Assembly (NCBI GenBank): GCA_937901895.1
Contig: CALGTD010000189.1
Span: 1-7,716, forward strand
Direction: 5' to 3'
DNA: 7,716 nucleotides
Source of the DNA: an uncultured Spartobacteria bacterium
Lineage (GTDB): Bacteria > Verrucomicrobiota > Verrucomicrobiia > Chthoniobacterales > JAATET01
Shown: piece by piece, positions 1 through 6,794 of the stretch
Layout of the letters: each line of letters starts with the position of its first letter
Position numbering within the stretch: the stretch's first letter is position 1
Made by a program: the position numbers and the translations under genes
The notes under the pieces: model-generated
Database searches by the model: none
What the model was told of the DNA's origin: nothing
What the model saw: only the letters and a program-made list of their open reading frames with translations

Positions 1-176
1 CTTCTGAACCTCGCATGGCCACCGTCTGCCCACCGGTTGTCGAGTATAGCCGCGACTTCCAGGCGCGCGCAGCCGACGAGCTCGATCTGTTGCCGGAGGG
101 GTCGCCAATCGCCGAAATGCTCTCCGACTATAGCGTCATGCGGGATCAGGCGCGGACGTGCTTGGCTCGGCCATGA
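1..176 (+). CDS. Small phage-type protein, possible spanin/Rz1-like lysis protein, 5' end off the window
   Basis: An open frame runs from the left edge to TGA at 174-176. The first ATG (15-17) would give 53 residues, but no Shine-Dalgarno precedes it and the frame stays open upstream, so the gene probably begins outside the window. The visible protein has CPPVVEYS near its start, then a short acidic/amphipathic helix region (RAADELDLLPEGSPIAEML) and ends SVMRDQARTC LARP. From memory this resembles the C-terminal part of small proteins found in lysis regions of alphaproteobacterial prophages, where an upstream lipobox segment would sit on the missing side. The gene is convergent with the CD-NTase, stopping 28 bp from its stop codon. 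It is therefore not part of the defence operon and probably marks a prophage or prophage remnant. The coding call is fairly good because the sequence reads as a natural protein; the lysis function is tentative. Confidence 0.5.
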   Translation, partial: SEPRMATVCPPVVEYSRDFQARAADELDLLPEGSPIAEMLSDYSVMRDQARTCLARP

Positions 177-204
177 TCCTCTGTCGAGGGACTCGGATGA
201 GCGT
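177..204. other. Short convergent intergenic gap
   Basis: Twenty-eight bases separate the stop codons of the two converging genes. Two very short hairpins are possible here (cgag/ctcg around 185-195, and gagc/gctc at 199-213). Neither has a stem over about 5 bp or a following T tract, so no terminator is called. Confidence 0.4.
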
Positions 205-969
205 TTAAGGCTCAAACACCGCGCCCCAAGACGTCGCCGCCGCTGCAGCGGCGGCTGCGGCCTGAATCTGAGCACGCCGTGTGCGATCCAAGTCGTCGGA
301 CAACGAATTGTTCGAGTTCGCCGGGTCGCGAACACTGCCGGTCAGAATATTATCTCGAATGTAACAAAGGCTGGCTTGAACCTGACTTCCTAGATCTTCA
401 AACCGAGTTCCCTTGCAGCCTTCAATGGTCATGAGTTCAAGAAGGAACGATTTTTTGAAAGGGACATTTCTCCGCTCGCGCCAGAGCTTCATGAGCCGGA
501 TCACGTCGCGCCGTCCGCTGCTCCGGACAGTATCGATGTGCGTTTTCAGGCTCGTTTTCAATGTCGTTCCGGTGTCGGTGCGATGAAGGTTGGCTTCAAA
601 GAATTGAGAATCAAGTGCCCGTCCGGGAACAACATCAATGTGAAAACCTCCCTGAAATGGCAACTCCCAGGACACGGTCTTTTCGTTCACGTAGGCCCAG
701 TGCCTCTTAAGAACGTTGCCAACAGCATCATAAATTCCCTTAATGGTATAGTTAACCGTATTCGGCCAATACATGACGATATCGAGGTCGTAGCGCTGGC
801 GGATGATCGTTTTCTTCCCGAACGACCCTGCATAATAAAATCGAGGTCCACCCTCGAGAACTGAGAGTTTCTGCTGAATATCGTCGCGAAGTCCGCGCAG
901 GGCGCTTAACTCCGCCTCGGAAAGATCCTGCTCAGCAAGGAGCCTCCTGAGGTATTGTTCTGCGCTCAT
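205..969 (-). CDS. CD-NTase (cGAS/DncV-like nucleotidyltransferase) of a CBASS
   Basis: This 254-residue protein should synthesise a cyclic di- or trinucleotide alarm signal from NTPs in the cytoplasm upon phage infection. It has the polymerase-beta-type active site: GS at residues 48-49, the metal-binding pair D61-x-D63 in YDLDIV, and a third acidic residue, D112, in FHIDVVPG. The C-terminal helical part carries a DPANSNN motif near 215-221, common in bacterial CD-NTases, and ends with a nine-alanine run (237-245) and SWGAVFEP. It is short beside the usual 300-400 residues, but the motifs and the end look complete. The ATG overlaps the cap5 stop as ATGA, with a weak GGGAG about 10 nt upstream inside cap5, so translation is probably coupled. 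Cap5 partners in alphaproteobacteria include clade G enzymes making 3',2'-cGAMP; the clade and product here are not provable by eye. The gene is clearly AT-richer than cap5 (37-50% GC in counted lines). Confidence 0.85.
   Translation of the reverse strand: MSAEQYLRRLLAEQDLSEAELSALRGLRDDIQQKLSVLEGGPRFYYAGSFGKKTIIRQRYDLDIVMYWPNTVNYTIKGIYDAVGNVLKRHWAYVNEKTVSWELPFQGGFHIDVVPGRALDSQFFEANLHRTDTGTTLKTSLKTHIDTVRSSGRRDVIRLMKLWRERRNVPFKKSFLLELMTIEGCKGTRFEDLGSQVQASLCYIRDNILTGSVRDPANSNNSLSDDLDRTRRAQIQAAAAAAAAATSWGAVFEP
236..255. repeat. 20-bp perfect GC palindrome in the CD-NTase 3' end
   Basis: The arms gccgccgc (236-243) and gcggcggc (248-255) flank TGCA, giving a perfect palindrome centred between 245 and 246. 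It falls in the alanine codons of the C-terminal tail, about 30 bp before the stop. It could form a stable 8-bp RNA stem at the 3' end of the operon, but no T tract follows on either strand. The simplest origin is the alternating GCC/GCG alanine codons. Confidence 0.6.
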
Positions 970-2078
970 GCTGGCCGTGCTCCCAGACAGATGCTGGACC
1001 GGTAGGGCGGTGTTTCTCGCATCCTGAACTCATAAAGCTGAACCGGTGGGCACATCGTAGGATTGACCTGCTGTCCAATTGCGATCGCCGCCGGGGCGGG
1101 TCCAGCATAAAACAGGTGCCAGCGCGCTGCCGCGGGGAAAAGGCGGAGCGCTGACTCGAATGCCCGCCGTGCAGCCGATGCAAGTTCCTTGAGCTGCTCG
1201 GGATGCTGGAGCCACGCCGTGCTAGGCTCCGGTACCCGAATATTGACTCGCCTTGCTCCAGCAGCCGGGGTATCGGCGATCGCGGCATCCGCAACGATGG
1301 CGCTGAGATGGAACACGAACGCGACTTCAGTGCAGTCCCGGTCCTCTTCTTCAAGCCCTGTTACTTCTATGTTCCGCGGCGGCGGATCCTGCCGTGGCCA
1401 AACCCAGGTGCGATCATCACGATGGAACTGGAAGAGGCGCAGATGCGGGCGGTTGGTAAGCTGAAATCCGAGAGAAAGACAGGCGCTCACGGGCGCCAGC
1501 GGAAACACCGCCAGACGAAAATCGAAGGCGTCGGCGCCTGCCATCAGTTCTGCGACGTATGAAGCGATGGAGGTGTCCACTGCCTGCCAGTCATCGGTTT
1601 CGCCGGGGACCCGAAGGGTTTGGGGCTCTCCCGCAATGTAGTCGGGCGACAACGCGGCGGTAACGGTGCCAAGATCAATCGGGTGATCACCCCGCAGGCA
1701 GAGAACTGACCAACCAGTAACAGAACGGCCTCGTTCCGGCAGCGATGCCCTTACCCAAAGCTCATGATCGGCCTTGATCTGCTTCACACGCTCGACTGTG
1801 AAGGTGCCCGGCTGGCCGTCGATAACTGCATGACAGTTCTGGCAAAGGAGGATCAGGTTGTCGTAGTCATTCCGCTGCGCTGCAGGCATTGCTTGATCCG
1901 CACGGGGCCCGCCATTTTGCGCAGCTGCGATATGCGCGATTTCACCGATGACGACGATAGGATCGTAAGTGGTTGCATCAGCGAGCAGCTCAACCCTGCA
2001 CTCAGGCATTGCGCAGCGGCCGCCTGCGCGTCCCCAGAGCAGTTTTAGTGTCCGGTCTGAATAATTGCGCGCTGCCAT
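966..2078 (-). CDS. cap5: Cap5: HNH endonuclease fused to a SAVED cyclic-nucleotide sensor (CBASS effector)
   Basis: This 370-residue effector should cut double-stranded DNA after binding the CD-NTase product. The N-terminal domain (about 1-110) is a zinc-supported HNH nuclease: C22 and C27 (RCAMPEC) with C79 and C82 (CQNCH) form the likely zinc site. H49 in EIAHI, N74 in the DNLILLC stretch and H83 are the likely catalytic residues. The rest (about 120-360) fits SAVED: alternating hydrophobic strands, then a helix around 290-315 and the family-typical ending WHLFYAG...AIAIGQQVN...VQLYEF (320-351). The length fits known Cap5 proteins. In characterised Cap5, ligand binding drives oligomerisation and non-specific DNA degradation, with abortive infection; that is family knowledge. 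The ATG at 2078 has a weak AGG 10 nt upstream. It lies 38 bp after the preceding HNH gene and shares ATGA with the CD-NTase. No Cap2/Cap3 (E1/E2, JAB) genes are seen, so this is a minimal two-gene system. Confidence 0.9.
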   Translation of the reverse strand: MAARNYSDRTLKLLWGRAGGRCAMPECRVELLADATTYDPIVVIGEIAHIAAAQNGGPRADQAMPAAQRNDYDNLILLCQNCHAVIDGQPGTFTVERVKQIKADHELWVRASLPERGRSVTGWSVLCLRGDHPIDLGTVTAALSPDYIAGEPQTLRVPGETDDWQAVDTSIASYVAELMAGADAFDFRLAVFPLAPVSACLSLGFQLTNRPHLRLFQFHRDDRTWVWPRQDPPPRNIEVTGLEEEDRDCTEVAFVFHLSAIVADAAIADTPAAGARRVNIRVPEPSTAWLQHPEQLKELASAARRAFESALRLFPAAARWHLFYAGPAPAAIAIGQQVNPTMCPPVQLYEFRMRETPPYRSSICLGARPA

Positions 2079-2116
2079 CGACTATCTACCTATGTCTCTG
2101 TCTCTCGCGTCCTGCG
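2079..2116. promoter_or_regulatory. Only gap inside the minus-strand array, upstream of cap5
   Basis: These 38 bases separate the HNH gene stop from the cap5 ATG. On the minus strand they are purine-rich (GAGAGACAGAGACATAGG) and include a weak ribosome binding site (AGG at 2091-2089, 10 nt before the ATG). I see no convincing -10/-35 pair or terminator. The gap is wide enough for a 5' leader but not by itself for a full promoter, which would have to lie in the 3' end of the HNH gene. It is the most likely place for the CBASS pair to have separate control. Confidence 0.3.
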
Positions 2117-2896
2117 TTAAGGCTTGGGGCTGCCCGTCATATTTGATGCTCTTTGGAATACGTTCGAGCGGTGCCAGATCAGGCGCTTCCGATGTTTGTC
2201 GGTCAACGGGATCGGATCCTGCCAGCGCAATTCGGCGCGAGCGCTGTCGCTCAAGGAAGGTGAGAATTGCGGCTGGCCTTCGTCATCGAACGTCACCAGC
2301 CCTCGATCGAAGGCAGCATCCCATAAGGCCGAGAGCAGAAGGCCGTTGTGAACGTCCAGCCGCTCGGCGTCGCTCGTGCAATCCTTCCAGGGAATGATGT
2401 GCGACGCACGAAGAAGGGGCTCGTCCGAGATTCCCGTCAGCGGACAGCGGCCCTGCCAATACTCGAGCAGTCCTGACCGGAACACATCCTGACCGATGCG
2501 CTGGACCACCAGCCGTTCGGCCTCGGTGCTGGTCGGCAGATCCTTCACCTTAGCTTGGAACTGCGCAAGCGGCGCGTCGGGAAGGCTGGCCGCCAGCTGG
2601 TAGACTCGGGGCATCAGGGCATAGAGTTCACCGAGCGTGGCAAAGGCGTAGCGGGCCAGTCCGGGTCCCTCGGCGGCAGCCCCGGCCTGCCCGAGTTCCT
2701 CGATCAAGCCCCCGTGGTCGATGGCGAGCAGCCACCCGTCGGCAGCGTCCCGCGCCAGCCAGATCGATCCCTGCGCCGTGGTCGAGCTGTATCGCCGCCA
2801 GCCACCGGTCTCGCCATGCGACCGGCGAAAGCCGTTCTGGAACGCGACCTTGTCGCATTCCTGGCGGTTGACGAACGACTGCGGCACCTCGATCAT
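2117..2896 (-). CDS. HNH endonuclease (HNH_2 type) with an unrecognised N-terminal domain
   Basis: The protein has 259 residues from the ATG at 2896. Residues about 1-110 form a domain I do not recognise. The C-terminal half matches the HNH_2 family (PF13391) by pattern: an arginine/glutamine-rich lead-in (QRIGQDVFRSGLLEYW), CPLTG at 151-155, SHIIPW at 165-170 carrying the first catalytic histidine H166, HNGLLL with N184, and WDAAFDRG with D193 and D197. It should nick or cut DNA in the cytoplasm; its sequence preference is unknown. The start overlaps the methylase stop. A GTG at 2899 is in frame too, but a GGGG at 2905-2902 sits 5 nt before the ATG and only 2 nt before the GTG, so I prefer the ATG. 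The tight coupling suggests it works with the upstream helicase and methylase, perhaps as a nuclease for unmodified DNA. It is not one of the five standard class 1 DISARM genes as I know them. Confidence 0.8.
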   Translation of the reverse strand: MIEVPQSFVNRQECDKVAFQNGFRRSHGETGGWRRYSSTTAQGSIWLARDAADGWLLAIDHGGLIEELGQAGAAAEGPGLARYAFATLGELYALMPRVYQLAASLPDAPLAQFQAKVKDLPTSTEAERLVVQRIGQDVFRSGLLEYWQGRCPLTGISDEPLLRASHIIPWKDCTSDAERLDVHNGLLLSALWDAAFDRGLVTFDDEGQPQFSPSLSDSARAELRWQDPIPLTDKHRKRLIWHRSNVFQRASNMTGSPKP

Positions 2897-5800
2897 CACA
2901 TCCCCATCGCCGCGAATTCGCCGTTCGCTTCCATCCGGTCCCAGGCTTCGAGGACGAGGCGGCGGGTGCGGTATTCGCCGTGTTGGCGGATTTCCTTTTC
3001 CTTGAGGACGCGGAAGGTTTCCGAGGGGTAGTCGGGGCCCTTCACGTCGGCAGGGTCAAGTATGTAGCGCAGCTCGTCGCGGGTCAGGCCGTAAGCGCGG
3101 GCGTAGAAGGCGTCGAGATCGGCACGCAGGTGAGCGCGGCGGTCCTCGTCCCAAGCGAAGGGCGGGCCGTCATGGCCCAGATCGCGGGCAAAGGGGGCGA
3201 GGCTGTGCGAGGTGTAGGTGAGTTCCAGCACCTTCGGCGTGATGAAGGCGAGGCGGGGTTCGGTGTAGAAATCAGGACCTGGCACTGGAAGCTGTTTCAA
3301 ATATGAGAAAGTAAAGTTAACACCGCCAACTTTTTGCCGTGCGACGAAGTCAAAGGGTAAACTTGATAGACAAGAAACCAATGCAACACCGGAAAATCTA
3401 TGTTGCTGGGACCAAAAAACGAGCGGCATACTATGGCCGACACCAACCCTCGGTATTGGGCTACAAAACATTGTTCTCTCGTTTGTTGGGGACGTAACAT
3501 TCTTAAAGCCAAAAAGCCATTCAGCTTTTTGCTCCCCTAGTGCCAAATCGACTTCCTTTTTGGGCACCCAATAAAATGGCTCGACTTCAAAATTTGGATT
3601 TGAGTGTTCGTCAACCGTAGTGTCAGGTAAGACGCGGTGCCCCCTTTCACCATCACGAGCACCATATCCAGATGATCGATGGTCATAAAAAGACATCATT
3701 TTCGCCTCATACAGTGGAACGAATACTTCATTTTGAAGAATCCAATTCATTCCAGAGCGAGCGAAGCCCCCAGAATTAAGCTGTTCAGCGGTGCGAAATA
3801 GGTGGGAATCTGATGTCATGTTGAATAACCCTTGCTTAAAACTCACATTCCAGGGGTTTCCATCGAGACTATTAGTTTCGTCGATTAACACAGGTGATTT
3901 CGAGTATATCTTCGCAGTAAGATCGGCATCAGCTCGCGATCGAAACACCGGAGAAGTTTGGGTATTGGGGTTGATGATCGAAATTTCAGACGGCGAAAGC
4001 GTAAAGTTGCGCTCCGGTTCCAACAATTGACTAGGCTCGGTCAGGAAGAACGCGAACGCGGCAAGCGGCTCATCTCGCCCTAGTGTCAGTAGGCTGAACT
4101 TCATCCTGGAGTCGATTGCCGCGAAAAGGCCCGCTCGGTTTTCGAAGTCCACCAACTTTGCCAATCGCTTGTCCTTGACCAATGCTGCGAAGAATGGGGC
4201 CGTGGTTGCGTCGGTCGCGATGCCTGTGGGCACGATTACTCCGGCGCGCGTTCGCGCTAAATTGGCGAAGTGCTCCGCGAAAAGAGCGTAGGTGTTAACC
4301 TTTCCTCGTGCTGTGAGGTCGAATCGCCCCGATGCTCGGGCGAACTCGTTGCCGGCTTCTGACTGTCTCAGCGCGCTTTCGAATTCTGCGTAGGCGGCCG
4401 GGTTTTCTTTCTTCAGGTTGTCGATCGCGCGTTTGCGCGCAGCGCCAGCAAGCGCCGCAATTTCGGGATGCTTCGAGGCGAAGTATTCCTTTTCGCTGAG
4501 CTGCATCACCTCCCACGGCGGGTTGCCCAGCACTACATCGAACCCACCGCGCTGCATCACATCAGGGAACTCCAGCGGCCAGTGGAACGCACGCGCGTTG
4601 CGAGCAGCCTTTGGTGCCTCGCCCATTGCCTGCCGCATCTTGCCCTGATTGAGGGCCATCCACAGCTCCTCTGTCGTCGGCACTGTCCGCTCCGACGCCC
4701 CCGCCGGTGCGCCACCGACCTTGGGCAGCAGGAAGGCCGCCACATAGAGGTCCGCCGCCGCCTTGGCGCGGACAAAAGTCTGCCCCTTGCGCAATTCCTT
4801 GAACCGCTTGGCCTTGGCGCCGATCTGCTCGACCGTATCCTCGGGCAGGTCGCGGAAGCCCGAGAAATCCAGCGCCAGCGGCTTCATCGCGGGCATCGAC
4901 GCTTGGCCGGTGCCGAAGTCGAACCCGCCTTGGCCCGCCGTCGCATCGCGATTGGCCTTTAGGTAGTATTTCGCGGTTTCCTTGTCGTCGCCGGTCAGCG
5001 GCTTGTAGGCGGCATCGGGAATGCCGTCCTGCAGCACCTGCAGGTCAAACACCCCCAGAAGCGCATCGCCGCAGCGGATCTGAGCATCGAAGAACCCGAG
5101 CGGAAGGCCGGGGTCCACCGTCTCGATCCAGAGCGCGACCTTGGTCAGCTCTACCGCCATCGGGTTGCGGTCCACCCCGTGGATGCAGCAGCGGGCGACA
5201 TCGCGCAGCGCATGGCGGAAGTCGGCGAGCGAGGGTGTGCCCTCGGCCCGGATGCGCGCCAGCCGCGTGGCGATGCGGCGGGCGGCGGCCAGCAGGAAGT
5301 GGCCGGAGCCGCAGGCAGGGTCGATGACCGAGAGTTTCAGCAGCGCCTTGGCGGGATCGTCCGCCTCGGCCTCGGTCTTGTCGAGCACGGGGGCGAGCGC
5401 GGTGTCGAGCAGCGCCTGAACGAGGCTGTCGGGCGTGTAGTAGGAGCCGGTGGTCTTGCGCTGGTTGCCCTTCTGCTCGGCCGCCTCGGAGGCGAAGAGC
5501 AGCGTCTTGCCGTCATCGCCGAGCTGGGGCTGGAGTTCGAGGAGGGATTCGTAGACTGAGCCAAGTTCCTCGGTCTCCATCGCGCGCCAGTTTACGGGGA
5601 CCATGCCGGTCTTGTCGGCGAGCCAGGAGAGGCGGTAGAGCGCCTCCATGAAGGCGCGGTTGCGCAGGCGGGCGGTTTCGAGGTGGGGCAGCCTGTCCTC
5701 GGCAAAGAGGCCGCCGAGGGCTGGCAGCGCAAGGGCGGGCTGGCCATGCGTGAGGGCGCGGAAGACGATCTTCACCCCCTCGTAGCGGTCATGGTGCTTG

Positions 5801-6783
5801 TCCCAGGTGGCGGCGCGGTAGCATTGCTTGCGCAGCGACTGGAGCGAATAGCCCTGGGCGTAGAGGGCGCGGGCCTCGGGCTTGGCCTTTTCCGGGTGAA
5901 GGAGGTTCCGGTCCTCGGCCACCATCAGGAAGATCAGGCGGTATACGAGACGCAGGAGTTCGTTGAACCAGGCGGTGAGGTTCACCTCGCCAGATTTCAG
6001 TTTGGCCGCAAGCTCTGGGTTGGCTTGAAGGAAGCCCGAGCCCAGCACCTTGAGCGCGATCTGGACCTGGTCAGCCAGGCGGTCGCGCGCGGCCTCTCCC
6101 TCGCGCGAGCCAGCCTCGCGCCAACGCTCCAACGGGCAGTCGGTTGCTGGAGTGTCGGCAGCGCCGAAGCGGGACCGGTGTATCAGGAGCCAGAGCGCGG
6201 CAAAGGACGCGATGTCCTCGGTCGAGAAGATCTGTGCGAGATCGGCTTCGATATAGGCCGGTCTCGTCAGTGACGCGTTGTCCCGCATCAGACGCAGGTG
6301 GGTGCCGTTGGTGACGATGCCCCACAGCGCTTCCTCAGAGTCGTTGAGGTAGTCCTGAAGCGCGAAGGCGGGCGAGCGGGAGCGATCAACCGACAAGGTC
6401 GGGCTGCGGCGGTCCAGCGTCTCGCTCGGCGGGACCACGACCATGGGAACCCGGCCGCTTGCGATCATGGCAAGTGGCGCAGTGGCCGGGGCCAGATCGT
6501 CGAAGCCAAAGGTCTCCTTGAAGAGACCCGTTACGAAACGCCGTGTCGCGTCCTGGGAGGGCGCGTCGAGCTTCGCGAAGGCATCGAAGTGGGACTGACC
6601 GACCCGGAACGCCGTAGAGATTTCCTCGCGGATTGTAAGGCCCTTGCGGACAGCGTAGTCCTCCGGCGCCTGTTCTGGGGCATCGCGCTGATCGATTTTG
6701 GCGATCATGGCCGGTGCGATCAGGTTGCCCTCGAGGCTTAGCGAGGGCCATGCGGACATATCGGAGATTGGTTTGCGCGCCAT
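2896..6783 (-). CDS. drmMI: Large N6-adenine DNA methyltransferase, DrmMI-like (class 1 DISARM)
   Basis: This 1295-residue protein should transfer methyl from S-adenosylmethionine to adenine N6 in a specific site and so mark host DNA. Domains in order: an N-terminal type IIG-like region (about 50-190) with a TNGTHLRLM segment but no clear catalytic ExK; a helical middle region; then the methylase core. The core opens with GSYYTP (446-451), followed by motif I DPACGSGHF (488-496), GVDRNPMAVELTKVALW-type motif II/III (536-552), and catalytic NPPW (754-757). The C-terminal target-recognition part holds PFDFVARQKVGG and LKQLPVPGP near 1143-1170, typical of type IIG/Eco57I-like methylases. Start choice: a GTG at 6789 overlaps the helicase stop (GTGA), but GAGG at 6794-6791 is 7 nt from the ATG at 6783 and only 1 nt from the GTG, so the ATG is preferred. 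Methylase identity is very secure. The DrmMI label rests on length, domain order and the adjacent DrmD-like gene. The segment at residues 922-1162 is unusually AT-rich. Confidence 0.85.
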   Translation of the reverse strand: MARKPISDMSAWPSLSLEGNLIAPAMIAKIDQRDAPEQAPEDYAVRKGLTIREEISTAFRVGQSHFDAFAKLDAPSQDATRRFVTGLFKETFGFDDLAPATAPLAMIASGRVPMVVVPPSETLDRRSPTLSVDRSRSPAFALQDYLNDSEEALWGIVTNGTHLRLMRDNASLTRPAYIEADLAQIFSTEDIASFAALWLLIHRSRFGAADTPATDCPLERWREAGSREGEAARDRLADQVQIALKVLGSGFLQANPELAAKLKSGEVNLTAWFNELLRLVYRLIFLMVAEDRNLLHPEKAKPEARALYAQGYSLQSLRKQCYRAATWDKHHDRYEGVKIVFRALTHGQPALALPALGGLFAEDRLPHLETARLRNRAFMEALYRLSWLADKTGMVPVNWRAMETEELGSVYESLLELQPQLGDDGKTLLFASEAAEQKGNQRKTTGSYYTPDSLVQALLDTALAPVLDKTEAEADDPAKALLKLSVIDPACGSGHFLLAAARRIATRLARIRAEGTPSLADFRHALRDVARCCIHGVDRNPMAVELTKVALWIETVDPGLPLGFFDAQIRCGDALLGVFDLQVLQDGIPDAAYKPLTGDDKETAKYYLKANRDATAGQGGFDFGTGQASMPAMKPLALDFSGFRDLPEDTVEQIGAKAKRFKELRKGQTFVRAKAAADLYVAAFLLPKVGGAPAGASERTVPTTEELWMALNQGKMRQAMGEAPKAARNARAFHWPLEFPDVMQRGGFDVVLGNPPWEVMQLSEKEYFASKHPEIAALAGAARKRAIDNLKKENPAAYAEFESALRQSEAGNEFARASGRFDLTARGKVNTYALFAEHFANLARTRAGVIVPTGIATDATTAPFFAALVKDKRLAKLVDFENRAGLFAAIDSRMKFSLLTLGRDEPLAAFAFFLTEPSQLLEPERNFTLSPSEISIINPNTQTSPVFRSRADADLTAKIYSKSPVLIDETNSLDGNPWNVSFKQGLFNMTSDSHLFRTAEQLNSGGFARSGMNWILQNEVFVPLYEAKMMSFYDHRSSGYGARDGERGHRVLPDTTVDEHSNPNFEVEPFYWVPKKEVDLALGEQKAEWLFGFKNVTSPTNERTMFCSPIPRVGVGHSMPLVFWSQQHRFSGVALVSCLSSLPFDFVARQKVGGVNFTFSYLKQLPVPGPDFYTEPRLAFITPKVLELTYTSHSLAPFARDLGHDGPPFAWDEDRRAHLRADLDAFYARAYGLTRDELRYILDPADVKGPDYPSETFRVLKEKEIRQHGEYRTRRLVLEAWDRMEANGEFAAMGM
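3298..4030. other. AT-rich insert-like block coding the methylase target-recognition region
   Basis: Within the methylase gene, GC content falls sharply here. Counted lines give 42% (3301-3360), 40% (3361-3420), 40% (3541-3600), 42% (3841-3900) and 50% (3901-4020). Flanking lines give 65% (3181-3240), 60% (4021-4080) and 67% (5401-5460). The reading frame is intact throughout. The block encodes about residues 922-1162, the part expected to read the DNA target. Its left boundary is sharp, just before the conserved LPVPGP motif, while the right one grades over about 100 bp. Edges are approximate. Confidence 0.7.
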
Positions 6784-6794
6784 GATCACACCTC
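6784..6794 (-). promoter_or_regulatory. Ribosome binding site deciding the methylase start
   Basis: On the minus strand GAGG (6794-6791) lies 7 nt before the ATG at 6783 and inside the last codons of the upstream helicase gene. It supports the ATG over the GTG at 6789 and implies translational coupling with helicase termination at 6788-6786. Confidence 0.5.

Noticed and set aside
177..213. Possible bidirectional terminator between the convergent genes
   Set aside because: Stems are only 4-5 bp and there is no T tract on either strand.
37..393. Plus-strand open frame overlapping the CD-NTase end
   Set aside because: It is Arg/Ser/Cys-rich with no recognisable pattern and lies antisense to a gene with clear active-site motifs. 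The 15-176 frame in the same region reads as a far more natural protein.
2980..3306. Plus-strand open frame antisense to the methylase 3' end
   Set aside because: A shadow of the GC-rich methylase codons; no ribosome binding site and no family resemblance. The same applies to the other plus-strand frames across 4468-6741.
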